Positions 35,735 through 48,530 of a stretch of 64,000 nucleotides of DNA are shown in pieces. This stretch comes from Rhinopithecus roxellana (Eukaryota > Chordata > Mammalia > Primates > Cercopithecidae). The position numbers and the translations under genes are program-made. The notes beneath the pieces are model-generated. The model was not told the DNA's origin, did no database searches, and worked only from the letters and a program-made list of their open reading frames with translations. The stretch spans positions 98,920,089 to 98,984,088 of the forward strand of contig NC_044551.1 in the NCBI RefSeq assembly GCF_007565055.1, in the 5' to 3' direction. Each line of letters opens with the position of its first letter. The stretch's first letter is position 1.

Positions 35735-36245
35735 ATGCAATACCACTTAATAATAAAAAGGAACAAAACTGACATGTGTACCAACATGGATGGGAGGCAA
35801 AGGCACTGAGTGAAAAGTCCATCTCAAAAGAATATGTACTGATCAATTCCATTTATACAATACTCTCAAAGAACAAAACTATAGAGAAGGAGAAAAAAGA
35901 CGTAGGTGTGAGGGGTTAGAGGGAGGGAGGCTGGGGTGCTACCAAAGGCGAGCCTAAGGGACTGTCATGGAACAGTTCTGTATTGTGACTGCAGGTGGTT
36001 ATACAAGTCCATACATGTGTTAACACTGTTCAGAATCACACACACATAAAAAATGCATGCATGCCAAACTGGTGAAACATGAAGAAGGCCTGTAGACTGC
36101 AGGAATGTCAATTTCCTGATTTTGACACTGTATTTTGTTACGTAAGATGTCACTACCAGGGATGTGGCAGGTACACAGAAAGGGCTTCTCTGTACTATTT
36201 GGGTGACTTCTGAGTCTAGACTTTTTAAAAAAATGTATACCAGAA
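35735..36245 (+). mobile_element. L1ME-type 3' end
   Basis: 'GAGTGAAAAGTCCATCTCAA' then the 3' UTR phrases 'AATGTCAATTTCCTGATTTT' and 'GTTACGTAAGATGTCACTAC'. Confidence 0.75.
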
Positions 36246-36247
36246 TA

Positions 36248-36617
36248 GGCCAGGTGCGGTGGCTCACGCCTGTAATCCCAGCACTTTGGGAGGCTGAGGT
36301 GGGCGAATCATTTGAGGTCAGGAATTTGAGACCAGCCTGACCAACATGGTGAAACCCTGTCTCTACTAAAATACAAAAATTAGCCAGGCGTGGTGGCACG
36401 CGCCTGTAATCCCAGCTACTCGGCAGGCTGAGGTAGGAGAATCGCTTGAACCTGAGAGGTGGAAGTTGCAGTGGGCCAAGATCGCGCCACCGCACTCCAG
36501 CCTAGGCGACAGGGCAAGACTCCATCTCTAAAAATAACATAAGATGAAATTAAAATAAAATAAATTAAAAATAAATAAAATAAAATAAAGTAAGATAAAA
36601 CAAAATAAAATAAATAT
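36248..36617 (+). mobile_element. Alu with long (AAAAT)n-like tail
   Basis: ATACCAGAATA at 36237-36247 and 36618-36628. Tail about 90 bp. Confidence 0.94.
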
Positions 36618-36639
36618 ATACCAGAATAAAACTATACAA

Positions 36640-37165
36640 GATATATGTGGGAGAAGGCAGCAGATGTAATTTACCTTGACACAACTTGACATGCCCTCAA
36701 AGCTTTACGAGATAATACGACCTTCTTTTTCCTAGTAGAGAATAACTGTCAGTTTAATTACTCAGTATAATAAATATTTCTCTAACACTCTAGGGAAAGG
36801 ACCTAAAAAAGCACTTAGGGGGTGAGGGGTCCGAGAACGAGGACCAATGAAAGCCTTAGGGCAGTGGTTCCAGCTGGCCGGGAATATTCTAACTAGGCTG
36901 AACAACTGAACACATGATTGTAAATAATGATTGTAAATGCCTATACCTCATGGGGAGAGTCTGGATCCCAAAGAATAAAATTTCAACACTGATAAATGTG
37001 TGGTCTCCCACACATTTCCTACTGTGAAAGGCCATTAGGAAACAGTAGATCTGCTGGAATTCAGGGTCTGAAAAAAGAAAAGAGAGAAGAAAAAAAAAGG
37101 AAACAGTGGAGATGAGGAAGATCGAAAAAATACTAACAAATTTAATCTGTGGCCCTAAGAGTATA
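36640..37165. other. Unique intronic sequence
   Basis: Nothing recognised. Confidence 0.5.
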
Positions 37166-37171
37166 GACATG

Positions 37172-37712
37172 ATACAGTTGTGCTCAACTGGAAGTAATTT
37201 TGCCTCCTAGTGATATCTGAAGACAGTTGGTTGTCACAACCAGGAGGTGAGGGCATGTTCCTGGCATCTACTGATTCAAGACCAGGGATGTTGCTCAGAA
37301 TCCTACCATAGGCAGGACAGCCACCACCCCTCCACCACCACCACAACAAAGACTGATCTGGCCAAAAACATCAAGGGGGCCGGGCACAGTGGCTCCCACC
37401 TGTAATCCTAGCATTTTGGGAGGCTGAGGCAGGTGGATCACCTGAGGTCAAGAGTTTGAGACCACCCTGGCCAACATGGTGAAACCCCGTCTCTACTAAA
37501 AATACAAAAATTAGCCAGGCGTGGTGGTGCGTGACTGTAATCCCAGCTACTCCAGAGGCTGAGGCAGGCAAATCACTGGAATCCAGGAGGCGGAGGCTGC
37601 AGTGAACCAAGATCCCACCACTGCACTCCAGCCTGGGTGAGAAAGCAAGACTCCGTCTAAAAAAAATAAAAATAAATAAAAATAAAAAATCAAGGGTGCC
37701 AGGGTTCAGAAG
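37172..37712 (+). mobile_element. MER20 split by an Alu
   Basis: 'GCTCAACTGGAAGTAATTTT', 'GGTTGTCACAACCAGGAGGT' and 'CAACAAAGACTGATCTGGCC', then after the Alu the last bases 'TGCCAGGGTTCAGAA'. Confidence 0.8.
37379..37687 (+). mobile_element. Alu inside MER20
   Basis: ATCAAGGG flanks it at 37370-37377 and 37688-37695. Confidence 0.93.
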
Positions 37713-38210
37713 ATCTGAAAAAAGGGCACATGTGCCCACATCTGAGAATCCGAGGGGGAAAACTCCCAGAGGACTGCACACCTTAGCCCTTAGCTCCAAG
37801 CCCCCTGCAATAATCAGATAATCAGATGTTAAGAGAATCCAGGTTGTAACAGCAAACTTTCAGAGAGATAAAACAACAACAGTAACAAATTTGGGGAGAT
37901 AAAAGTAAGATCCAAATAGATGCGCAGCTCTCTAGAAAATGAAGTGCAAGGGAAGGCTGAAACAGCTCAATGTGTTGCTGGTCTAAAAGGAGTGTGTGAA
38001 GGGCCACCCGTTCAGCAGCCTCTAGGGTCAGGAGAGGAGAGTGTGAGCTGCAGCAGGCATCAGAGGAGGCAAGGCTAGCCAGCAGGTCCATGGTCACTGT
38101 CTTCAGAATCCTAGGCCAAGGCAAAGTGTTCACGTATCTGCTCTAGGGTTGCAGTTTGGTTTCTGAGAATGGTTAGCTCAGCCATCTGGACAGGTGAGTT
38201 TTACAAAGTT
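37713..38210. other. Unique intronic sequence
   Basis: Nothing recognised. Confidence 0.5.
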
Positions 38211-38211
38211 G

Positions 38212-38530
38212 TGCTAAGCCATGTGTGATGGCCTACACTTATAATCCCAGCACTCTGGGAGGCTGAGGAGGGAGGACAGCTTGGGCCCAGGAGTTCAAGA
38301 CCAGCCTGGGCAACATAGTGAGACCTTATCTCTACAAAAAATTTGAAAATTAGCTGGGCAAGGTGGCACATGCCTGTGGTCCCAGCTACTCAGGAGGCTG
38401 AGGCAAGAGGATCCCCTGAGCCTGGGAGGTCGAGGCTGCAGTGATCTGTGATAGTGCCACTGCATTCCAGCTTCAGAGACAGAGCAAGACTCTATATCAA
38501 AAAAGAAAGAAAAGAAAAAAGAAAAGAAGG
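38212..38530 (+). mobile_element. AluJ-like
   Basis: Divergent Alu ('GAGACCTTATCTCTACAAAA') with AAAG/GGGA tail. Confidence 0.9.
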
Positions 38531-38814
38531 GAGGGGAGGGAAGGGGAGAGGAGGGTGAACTTGTGTTTTTTCCTGCAATGTAACTCGCCCAGTTTCAACA
38601 AGAGTTCTAGTTTCTTCAGCCTTCAACTGCTAAATCTCCCTGGGTCACATCATGAGAAGAACAAAACATGGGTAGAAACAGACAGAAGTAAACCTGTATT
38701 ACATGACAATGGTATATACATTGTCATAGATGCACTGCATTTTCACCTGGCACTAAACTCTTATTTCAAAGTCCAGAAAGATTTCCCAGGTTAATAAATA
38801 AAAAGCCTTAAACA

Positions 38815-38862
38815 CACCCATACCCACACCCACACCCACACCCACACCCACACCCACACACT
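38815..38862 (+). repeat. (CCCACA)n array
   Basis: Seven to eight hexamer units, each a CACCC box. Confidence 0.95.
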
Positions 38863-38974
38863 CCCTAACATCCTGGCCACCTAACGTGTGAACCATCACG
38901 ACACAGTAACTGCTGTCGCCTAGGGTTAACTCACAAGCATACTATAATGCGAAGAAATAAAAATCAGAAAAATT

Positions 38975-39271
38975 GGCCGGGCGCAGTGGCTCGCGCCTGT
39001 AATCCCAGCACTTTGGGAGGCCGAGGCGGGCAGATCACGAGGTCAGGAGATCGAGACCATCCTGGCTAACACAGTGAAACTCCGTCTCTACTAAAAAATA
39101 CAAAAAATTAGCCGGGCGCAGTGGCGGGAGCCTGTAGTCCCAGCTAACCGAGAGGCTGAGGCAGGAGAATGGCATGAACCCGGGAGGCGGAGCTTGCAGT
39201 GAGCCGAGATCGGCACCACTGCACTCCAGCCAGGGCGACAGAGTGAGACTCCATCTTGGGGGAAAAAAAAA
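38975..39271 (+). mobile_element. AluY inserted at the 5' end of another Alu
   Basis: AAATCAGAAAAATT at 38961-38974 and 39272-39285. Confidence 0.94.
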
Positions 39272-39285
39272 AAATCAGAAAAATT

Positions 39286-39592
39286 GGCCAAGTGCGATGG
39301 CTCGCACTTACAATCCCAGCACTTTAGGAGGCCAAAGGGGAAGAATCCCTTGAGTTCAGGAGTTCAAGACCAGCCTGGGCAAAACAGGGAGAGCTCATTT
39401 CTACAAAAAATGTAATCATTAGCCAGGTGATGTGGCACAGGCCTGTGGTCCCAGCTACTCAGGAGGCTGAGGTGGGAGGATCGCTGGAGCCAAAGAGATC
39501 GAGGCTGCAGGGAGCCATGACTGCACCACCGCACTCCAGCCTAGATGACAGAGTGAGACGCTATCTCAAAAAAAATAAAATAAAGTAAAAAT
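39286..39592 (+). mobile_element. AluJ-like
   Basis: Older Alu directly after the AluY duplication. Confidence 0.9.
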
Positions 39593-40608
39593 CCATACAA
39601 ATAATTCTCCAAATGAATGTCCACTGGCTCCCCATGCAATGTACAGCCTAGTCCCTTGAGTGTGCTTTGGCCTTAAATGAACATCAGCAACCACGCTGGG
39701 GGTGGGGTGGAGCATGGGAATCAACAGCCTTGTTTGCAATTAACAGAAAAGACTGCCTTCTCCTGGTTCACAGAAGGCCTAAAAATGGAAACGAAAATCT
39801 AGTATCATGAGCTAACTTCCTCCGCTAATCAATGTATTTCCTTAAGCTTCTGGTAAGGAGTTACAAAATCTCCGGGGTCATAAATATGTCATGACAGGGT
39901 ATCTCAGCTGTGCCACTACCAGCTGCACTGACACCTCTCATGAAACTTCCACTGCCAAATAATCCATATAAAAACCTGCAAACTTTGTGATCCAACATTT
40001 CCACTCCCGCGAAATTTTACTCCTGGGGAAATAATCAAATAAGCACGCAACGACGTAGGTACAAAAGCGTTCATGTGCTATTTTCTAGAAACAACTCAAA
40101 ATATTCATATAACATAATTGATGATAAATCCACAGGAAGAATGGCAGACTACTCTTGGACCCGGATACCCCCGCACATCAAAATGGCAAAAAAAAATAAA
40201 ATAAAATAAGTAAATATGAAGAAACTCCTCAAATAAAGTACAAATCACGGTCATAGTTGGAAAGTGATATTAATTTTGAATTTCTATTGGCGGGAGTTAT
40301 TTAGTATCAACCATCACTTACTATTAATAATATTAGCAAAAGTTTCCCAAAACCCAAACAGAAATAATTTGGCCATTTAGCTTAACAAATGTTTTGAATA
40401 ATTTTAGAGAAAACTTTTCCTCAATCAGAGAGGACATGGATGTGAAACATGCAATAAAAGTTAATAATTCAAGAAAATACTTAAAAATCAGAATGAAAGA
40501 AAATATCTGCATGACTGAGAAGGAAAAGATTCACATAGACCTAATTCCCAAACATTTCATATAGACCATTTTCTGGTCAATATGCATTACGATATATTCT
40601 CTGAAAAT
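39593..40608. other. Mostly unique; L1M relic at about 39970-40140
   Basis: 'TTGTGATCCAACATTTCCAC' and 'GGTACAAAAGCGTTCATGTG' indicate a short sense L1M piece. The rest is unrecognised. Confidence 0.5.
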
Positions 40609-40890
40609 ACATTTTTTTTTTTCTTTTTTGAGATGGAATCTTATTCTGTTGCCTGGGTTGCCACCCTAACCTCTGCCTCCTGGGTTCAAGTGATTCTCCC
40701 GCCTCAGCCTTCCCAAGTAGCTGGGATTACAGGTGCATGCTACCACATCTGGCTAATTTTTGTATTTTTAGTAGAGATGAGGTTTCACTTTGTTGGCCAG
40801 GCTGGTCTCGAACTCCTGACCACAAGTAATCCACCAGCCTCGGCATCCCAAAGTGCTGAGGTTACAGGCATGAGCCACCGTGCCCTGGCC
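40609..40890 (-). mobile_element. Alu with deletion
   Basis: Minus-strand Alu lacking about 35 bp after 'GTTGCCTGGGTTG'. Confidence 0.92.
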
Positions 40891-41002
40891 TCAGTTTTCT
40901 TTATAACATACACAGCACTGCAAAGTTATAAAGAACTTCAGAAATACCTGATTTAAGAAATGGTAATAAATCACAATATCAATAATAATGATTTATACAG
41001 AA

Positions 41003-41440
41003 TCCTTGGTTATCTCTTATCCAAAAGGCTTGGTGCCAAAAGTGTTTCAGAATTTGGAATATTTGCAATATACCAGTTCAGCATCCCTAATCCGAAAATC
41101 CAAACTCCAAAATGCTCCAAAGAGCATTTTCTTTGAGTGTCATTTCGGCACTCAATAGAGTGGCTATGGTTAACATTAATTGACTGTACATTTCGAAATA
41201 CCTATTTCAAAATATCCTAAGAGGATAATTTGAATATCCCTAGCATAAAGATAACAATTTAAGGTAATGCATATCCCAATGACCTTGATGTGATTATATG
41301 AATGTATCAAATGATCACAGGTACCTGGAAAATACGTAAATCTAATATGTATCAATAAACAATAAATTTTTTTTAAAGTTTCCAATTTGGGAGCATTTCA
41401 AACATTGGATTTTCAGATCATGGATTTTCAATCTGGATAA
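41003..41440 (-). mobile_element. Tigger-type DNA transposon split by L1 piece
   Basis: 'CAGCATCCCTAATCCGAAAA' and 'GGAGCATTTCAAACATTGGA' are typical of a Tigger-family repeat. Between them (about 41160-41365) lies sense L1 3' UTR ('GGTTAACATTAATTGACTGT'). Confidence 0.55.
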
Positions 41441-41613
41441 TGAAATTAAAATACTTTGTAGTACTTCCTAAAATCAATAATCTATCATATGCAATCTCAT
41501 TCTTTTTTTAATCTAAATATTGGTGTATGAATTTCATTGATAAGGTCAGTAACTACTGTTCTGCCTCAGCAAAGCAGGCCATCTCTAGACTTAGATTAAG
41601 AAAAGAACAATCT

Positions 41614-41907
41614 GGCCAGGTGGGGTGGCTCACACCTGTAATTCCAGAACTTCGGGAGGCCAAGGCAAGTGGATCAATTGAGGTCACAAGCTTGAGATCA
41701 GCCTGGCCAACATGATGAAACCCCGTCTCTACTGAAAATACAAAAATTAGCCAGGCATGGTGGCACACACTTGTAATCCCAGCTACTTGGGGAGGCTGAA
41801 GCAGGAGGATTGCTTGAACTCAGGAGGTGGAGGTTGCAGTGAGCCAAGATTGCACCACTACACTCCAGCCTGGGCGAAACAGCAAGACTCTGTCCCTGCA
41901 AAAAAAG
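41614..41907 (+). mobile_element. Alu with perfect duplication
   Basis: AAAGAACAATCT at 41602-41613 and 41908-41919. Confidence 0.95.
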
Positions 41908-41919
41908 AAAGAACAATCT

Positions 41920-42488
41920 AAGAACCACAAAGAAAGGTTCTCCACCATGGTATTATTGTCCGTAAAACAAACCATTGTGAAAATCTTGACTATAACCACG
42001 TAACTAGGGAGTTCGCTAAAATATGAACACGAAAAATAGATTTATGAAAATATACTATGGAGTATATGTCTTTATTACTCATGAAACATCCACAGAATAC
42101 CCAGACACAGGCAACTGTAATTAAATTCACTCATGTTTGATATTTTGCTATCAGCAATAAAATCCATAGCCAGAAACATGTTTGTTGATTCTGTCCTAAT
42201 GACAGATGTATTTGTCCAGGCAGAGTAGAAGTCATTTTATTTACCAATTTGTAAGCATGATTTATAACTTTTAAATGTTTAGATATGTGATATGGGGCCT
42301 GAATTTGTACTCTTGCCTCTGGCCCCACAAATGATATTTAAAGCTTTTTTCAATCAACTCTTCAGTGAAAAACGTTACAGGTGTGTTTTATCAGAAACAT
42401 ACATATATGAAGGCATAGAAAAAAAGTCTCAATGCGTCTACCACAAAACATGAAGAGCTGCACCATGGGAGCTTCTTTGTGTCTTTTG
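41920..42488. other. Unique intronic sequence
   Basis: AT-rich; nothing recognised. Confidence 0.5.
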
Positions 42489-42490
42489 CT

Positions 42491-42702
42491 TCCTCCCGGG
42501 TTCACACCATTCTCCTGCCTCAGCCTCCTGAGTAGCTGGGACTACAGATGTCCGCCACCATGCCCAGCTAATTTTTTATATTTTTAGTAGAGCTGGGGTT
42601 TCACCATGTTAGCCAGCATAGTCTCGATCTCCTGACCTCATGATCCACCTGCTTAGGCCTCCCAAAGTGCTGGGATTACAGGCGTGAGCCACCATGCCTG
42701 GT
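42491..42702 (-). mobile_element. AluY-like lacking its 3' end
   Basis: Starts at 'CCTCCCGGGTTCACACC', so the A tail and about 70 bp of the right arm are gone. Likely a later deletion. Confidence 0.9.
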
Positions 42703-43540
42703 GTAAACAGAATTTCAACACACAAAGTACATCTCATGAGCACAGACTCTTCAGAGATAAATACACCTTCCTCCCCTGTCAATATTTACCACTGTCAATG
42801 GATACCACTCAGATATTATTGACTAACCCTCCAAAAACCAAACAAACGATGACTTTTTTTTAAATGATGGAATTCTGGAACCCAAAACCTCCATTCTATC
42901 CCAACATCTCTATATCTTGTTTTATCTTGGCCCTTAAAGCACCAAAAGATAGTAAAGGCAAACATCCCTACTCTCAACTAAAAATTCAACTTTGCCTACC
43001 TTTTCTTTTCTGACATAAATGTCATTTTTTTAACTGCCACAATTTAAAATGCTTTTATATGGAGACAATTTTAATCCTTAAGAGCAGGAGGGGAGTCGGA
43101 CTGGGTGAAGGTAGAGCTATTAGTTGGACGAGTCCCGTGTGTTCTCCCTTGTTCCAGCTGTATTTCAACAGATGTGTTGTGGCTTTGCCCCCAAAATTCT
43201 AACATCTTTTCCTGTAACTGGCAGAATTAGATGACATGATGTCATGTGACATGAGGTGCGACATTTACTACAGGCCTGGCGGAAATATTTTCTGAACACC
43301 TCTAAGCAAGAGAGCAAAATGTTTTATTCAAGGAATATTCTTGAAAAACGATCCAATGTGCTGTCAATAACTGTTCCATGGGCATCAATAAGCTAACAAG
43401 CAAATGATAGATAAGAAGAAACTCCGACAAAGCACTCAGAATCTTTCATTGAAAAAGAAGGTTCTATCCAAAAACCTCAAGTAATACTTCACTAATTGAC
43501 AGCTGGAATTGAGGAGACAAGTGAGTCCCACATTTTCTTT
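42703..43540. other. Unique intronic sequence
   Basis: Nothing recognised. Confidence 0.5.
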
Positions 43541-43555
43541 TAATAAATATTTCTC

Positions 43556-43877
43556 AGCCGGGCGCAGTGGCTCCCACCTGTAATCCCAGCACTTTGGGAG
43601 GCCAAGGCGGGCAGATCACAAGGTCAGGAGATCAAGACCATCCTGGCTAACACGGTGAAACCCCATCTCTACTAAAAATACAAAAAATTAGCCAGGCATG
43701 GTGGCGGGCGCCTGTAGTCCCAGCTACTTGGGAGGCTGAGGCAGGAGAATGGTGTGAACCCGGGAGACGGAGTTTGCAGTGAGCCAAGATTGCGCCACTG
43801 CACTCCAGCCTGGGCGACAAAGTGAGACTCTGTCTCAAAAAATAAAAATAAAATAAAATAACATAACATAAATAAAA
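43556..43877 (+). mobile_element. AluY
   Basis: Low divergence, AAAAT/ACATA tail. Imperfect duplication AATAAATATTTCTCA on the left. Confidence 0.94.
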
Positions 43878-43945
43878 AATAAACACCTCTCAAATGATCT
43901 TGTTTTCTAAGAGCTTTGTTTTAATAGTTTTTATTTTTATTAATT

Positions 43946-44238
43946 GTTTTTGTTTTTGTTTTTGAGACAGTCGTGCGCTGCCGCCCAGGCTGGAGTGCTG
44001 TGGCGTGATCTCGGCTCACTGAAAATCTCCGCCTCCCGGGTTCAAGTGATTCTCCTGCCTCAGCCTTCCAAGTAGTTGCGATTACAGGCCCATGCCATCC
44101 CGCCCAGCTAATTTTTGTATTTTATTAGAGACAGGGTTTCACTACGTTGGCCAGGCTGGTCTCGAACTCCTGACCTCAGGTGATCCACCTGCCTCGGCCT
44201 CCCAAAGTGCTGGGATTACAAGAATGAGCACACGGCCC
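43946..44238 (-). mobile_element. Alu
   Basis: Minus-strand Alu with (GTTTTT)n tail; some bases lost at its 5' end. Confidence 0.92.
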
Positions 44239-44327
44239 TAAGTGCTTTAGCATGTAAACCTTCCTACCATCCTCATGAGGTTTGGACAACCAGTTTTAGA
44301 AACCACACTTTAAAACAACACTTTATG

Positions 44328-44651
44328 GGTCGGGCATGATGGCTCACGCCTGTAATCCCAGCACTTTGGGAGGCTGAGGCAGGCGGATCACAAGGTCAGG
44401 AAATAGAGACCATCCTGGCCAACAAGGTGAAATCCCATCTCTACTAAAACTACAAAAAGTTAGCCGGGCGTGGTGGTGGACACCTGTAGTCCCAGCTGCT
44501 TGGGAGGCTGAGGCAGGAGAATCACTTGAACCTGGGAGGTGGAGGTTGCAGTGAGCCGAGATCACGCCACTGTACTCCAGCCTGGGTGACAGAGCGAGAC
44601 TCCATCTCAAAAAACAACAACAAAACACACACACACAGACACACACACGCA
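44328..44651 (+). mobile_element. Alu with (CA)n tail
   Basis: Full-length Alu whose tail has become a short CA repeat. Confidence 0.93.
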
Positions 44652-44929
44652 GATTTTTACAAGGAAACAGAAGTCACTTGGCTTTCCTAAGTAAAAAGCA
44701 AACCAAATAAAAATCAGTGGCATGTTTAAAAGCTGATGAACATTTTCCTAAGGAGTTTTCAACATTTCTAGGGCATGGACTACTTGCTTTCCCAAACTCC
44801 CACGCAGTTTTCCACTTGAAAATCATTTACTAACTGCCCCCTTTCAGGGCATTTCATCAGAAAGCCTAGAGAACGATGATGCAGGTTTAAGGCAAAGGAC
44901 ATCAACGGGACAGAAAAGCGTGGCAGTGA

Positions 44930-45147
44930 AGAACTCTCTGTGGCTCTGGACACAGCCTGTCTGGGTTCAAATCCTGGCTATCATTTTCTAGCTGTGTGAC
45001 ACTGAGTCAGTTAACCTCTCTGTGCCTCACTTTCTTCATCTATGGAGCGGGTATAATTATAGAGCCTTTCCCGTAGGGTTGTTCAAGGGATTAAATGAGT
45101 TATGAAATGTGAAGTGCCAGCAATGTGCCTGGCACATGGTAAGTACA
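44930..45147 (+). mobile_element. MIR, nearly full length
   Basis: 'GGGTTCAAATCCTGGCTATC', 'TAGCTGTGTGACACTGAGTC', 'CTCTCTGTGCCTCACTTTCT' and 'CCTGGCACATGGTAAGTA' in order. Confidence 0.9.
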
Positions 45148-45326
45148 GTTGTCCCTATGTATCTGTAGGGAATTGGTTCCAAGACCTTTCCCAGATACCA
45201 CAATCCATGGGGAAAAGTCTACATGTTCAGTACAGATGCAATTTTTTTCTTTAATATTTTCAATCAGAGGTTGGTTGAATCCAGAGATGCAGAACCCACA
45301 GATACTGAGTGCGATGCTGACTATAA
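45148..45326 (+). mobile_element. MER2 (Tigger-type) with internal deletion
   Basis: Starts CAGTTGTCCCTATGTATC, then 'TACATGTTCAGTACAGATGC' and 'GGTTGGTTGAATCCAGAGAT'. Flanking TA dinucleotides match mariner-type insertion. It sits at the end of the MIR. Confidence 0.85.
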
Positions 45327-46079
45327 TCAAGAAACACCAGCCACATTTATGATTGTCTTCAAAGAACTATAAAATGCTTCATAATCAAGGAAAAAAGTTA
45401 GAAGCATCTCCCCTTCCCGCCATAAAATAATCTGAAAATAACCGTTATGCAAGGATTGAATCTCAACCATGAGGACCTTTCAATACCAAGGAAGTGATGA
45501 AACTTACTTACAAAGAAGATATGTAACCTCTCAAGGCTGTTTACTCATTTGAAAATGGGAGAGGGTTTGTAAAGGATGTAAAGCCTCTAGCTAACAGCAG
45601 TAAATCCCTCCTAACAAGACCAAGACAGAAAGAGAGCCAGGTTCAGACGACGGAGAATAGAGGTCACCATGAACTAGACCTGTTAGCGATGGTTTCAAAA
45701 AGGAGCCAGACAGGCGGGACATCCGATAGGCAGAGCGGCCTGCCCGTACAAAGAATATAGTAGAATTGGGTAACAGATCCTCTGGTGTAGAATCACGTGG
45801 GAGAAAAGAATAGAGAGCTACAAGATCAGAAAGCCTTGAAAACCAGACTGAGGAATGTGGACTTAATTTTATAAGCAATAGGAACATGCTTTAGACAGAA
45901 TTCTGGAAATACAAAATCTGCCAGAAATGTACAGGCTGAAAAAGAGAAAACAAATAAATGCAACACACCACAGGAAGCTACTTCAGAACAAAAGCTCTAA
46001 GGTCGAGATTTCCTTGCACCAGGAGTACTGACATTCCATTCACCAAGGGCCACTTGTTCTTCATTTCAAAATACGGTTA
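45327..46079. other. Unique intronic sequence
   Basis: Nothing recognised. Confidence 0.45.
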
Positions 46080-46205
46080 CTACGACCAAGGCTTTGTTAT
46101 TACTCACCTACTATGTGCCAAGTGCTCTGTACGTCTTCTCTCAAATTTGGCTGATAACCATGCAACTATTACGGCCATTTACAGACCAGAGAGCTCAAGT
46201 CCAGG
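46080..46205 (-). mobile_element. MIR fragment
   Basis: 'CACCTACTATGTGCCAAGTG' and 'CATTTACAGACCAGAGAGCT' fit reverse MIR. Confidence 0.55.
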
Positions 46206-46430
46206 ATTTAGAGCATCTGGCTGAGATCCCATCGGAGGGAGCCAAGCGCTGCTGCTAAAATAGGGCACTTTGCACTCAGCCTGGGGGCAGTTAGGCAAGG
46301 GGAAATGCTTAATCCAGACTTCACCAGAGGCTCATTCTTGAACATCCCCTGCAAGCTAGTGACATGAAAATGTTATATATCAGTTACTCTAAACCCAAAC
46401 TGTTGAAATTCATTAATAATAAGGTACTCC

Positions 46431-46747
46431 AGCTGGGCGTGGTGGCTCACACCTGTAATCCCAGCACTTTGGGAAGCCATGGCAGACAGATCACCTGAGG
46501 TCGGGAGTTCGAGACCAGCCTGACCAACATGGAGAAACCCCATCTCCATTAAAAATACAAAATTAGCCAGGCATGGTGGCGCATGCCTGTAATCCCAGCA
46601 ATCCCAGCTACTCGGGAGGCTCAGGCAGGAGACTCGCTTAAACCCGGGAGGCGGAGGTTGCGGTGAGCAGAGATCGCTCCATTGCACTCCAGCCTGGGCA
46701 ACAAGAGCAAAATTCCGCCTCAAAACAATAATAATAATAATAGTAAT
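46431..46747 (+). mobile_element. Alu with (AAT)n tail
   Basis: AATAATAAGRTACTCC at 46415-46430 and 46748-46763, one mismatch. A 10-bp internal duplication (AATCCCAGCA) lies near 46595. Confidence 0.95.
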
Positions 46748-46763
46748 AATAATAAGATACTCC

Positions 46764-48180
46764 ATGTCCTACCAATTGCAACAGCAGGAGAGCACGTTCA
46801 AGGTTTATATCTTCAAAGGTGAGTACACTTAAAGCCAGCTAAACTGGAAAAGCAAACACTGCTCTCTCCCTCCACCACTCTGGTTAAACAGTGAAGGATC
46901 TGCCCATGCCAGCTTGTTCCTGGTTTGTGCCTGATTTTGCAGGAACAGCTGGCCACATGATATGGAGTGAGGAAGCAGTCCTACCCTGCCCGCCCGGGCC
47001 AGACAGCTCATTGCTCCTGCTGCAACAACTGTCCCGCTGCAGCTGCTCCCCCTGGCTTTGCTGTCCCCAACATGGCAGGGGCAAAAAAAAAAAATGAGTA
47101 CTTGACAAAAGAAATCTTTTCAAACTACAGAGAAAAGGCAACACACTATATTTCCATTCTGAGAAAAGGGAAAGGGACCCAGCTAATTTCCTGATTATGA
47201 TTTTATAGTCATCAAAGGAGTTGCCTTCAGGAATTGGTGACAAAAGAAGTCCTCAGCAGTTCCCCTTTACGCATGGAGAGATGATCGAGGGTGAGGAGAG
47301 AAAGCTGCCAAAAATACCAATATCTGTATTTTTCTCTAACGAGAAAAGATGTCAATAGATTACAAACAAAAAAAATACACTACCAAATGGGGAGAAAATA
47401 GGCTTGGGAACTCTACTCACTTAAAAAGCTATTTGAACAACTCCAGATAACCAACCACAACCACAGTCCCTTCTCAAGTGGAAGAGGTTGGTGTTGCCAC
47501 TTAACATCTTTAGAATGAAGTTTGTTCTAATCCAGAGTGAACCAGACTGTAAGAAATAAGTATGTCTGGAATCTTTTCCACTAACGATTTATAATTTATC
47601 CCTTAAACATTAATACCTGCTTTCTATATTTGTATTTGTATCTTACTTATGTACATTTTACTTATTTATTCTGAAAATCAAAGTGTTTGATTAGTCTCAC
47701 TAATAATCCTCAAATATCTTGTATTTGAACAGACACGCCACACCTCTGCCTAACAGGGAAACAGAAAGCTCAAGTTCATTTGGTACTTACTGGCCCCTAC
47801 TATATTCCAGGCACTGTACTTGGCCCTGAGGACATGGAAACAGTGTCCACTTCAGCACATCAACATAAGTTTGCACAGTAGCCTTGCCACTTTGCTGGTT
47901 GACCACTTTCTGTTTGCTTTTTTATTATTATTGCTTCTGGTTACAGACACATCTAAACTTAGTTTCTGGTTGAAGTCAACTTAACAACTTACTTAGAAAT
48001 GCTGAAAAAAACAAGCTTCCCCAAAGCATACACACAAGCCATAAAATTCTCATGAAGGCCATGAAGAAACTAACTGAGGAATGTGGCATGCTCAGTTTCT
48101 CTAATCCTGGAGAACATTTTGAAGTCAGCAGCTGTCAGCTGACAGGCACAAGCTTTGCAAGTTTCCCCCGGCGGGCAGTA
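46764..48180. other. Unique intronic sequence
   Basis: 'TATTCCAGGCACTGTACTTG' near 47810 hints at an old MIR/L2-type piece. Otherwise unrecognised. Confidence 0.45.
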
Positions 48181-48183
48181 GGA

Positions 48184-48186
48184 TCG

Positions 48187-48239
<53 letters not shown>

Positions 48240-48254
48240 ATCAATCAATCAATC
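48184..48254 (+). repeat. (TATC)n then (AATC)n microsatellite
   Basis: About 13-14 TATC units followed by about 4 AATC units. Confidence 0.97.
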
Positions 48255-48275
48255 TAGCAGGCAGTAAGAGTCTAT

Positions 48276-48530
48276 TTTGTGAGACAGGCTTTGTTACTCT
48301 GGAGTGCAGTGGCACAATCATGGCTCACTGCAGCCTGGACCTCCTAGGCTCACCTCAGCCTCCAGACTGGCTGGAACTACAGGTACGCACCACCACACCT
48401 AGCTAAGTTTTGCAGAGATGAGGTTTCACCATGTTGCCCCAGCTGGTCTTGAACTCCTGGGCTCAAGCAATCCTCCCACCTCAGCCTCCCAAAGTGCTGG
48501 GATTACAGGTGTGAGCCACCACACCCAGCC
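48276..48530 (-). mobile_element. AluJ-like
   Basis: Divergent minus-strand Alu with several small deletions. Confidence 0.9.

Noticed and set aside
43231..43254. ATGACATGATGTCATGTGACAT-like dyad
   Set aside because: Imperfect short palindrome in AT-rich unique DNA; expected by chance at this scale.
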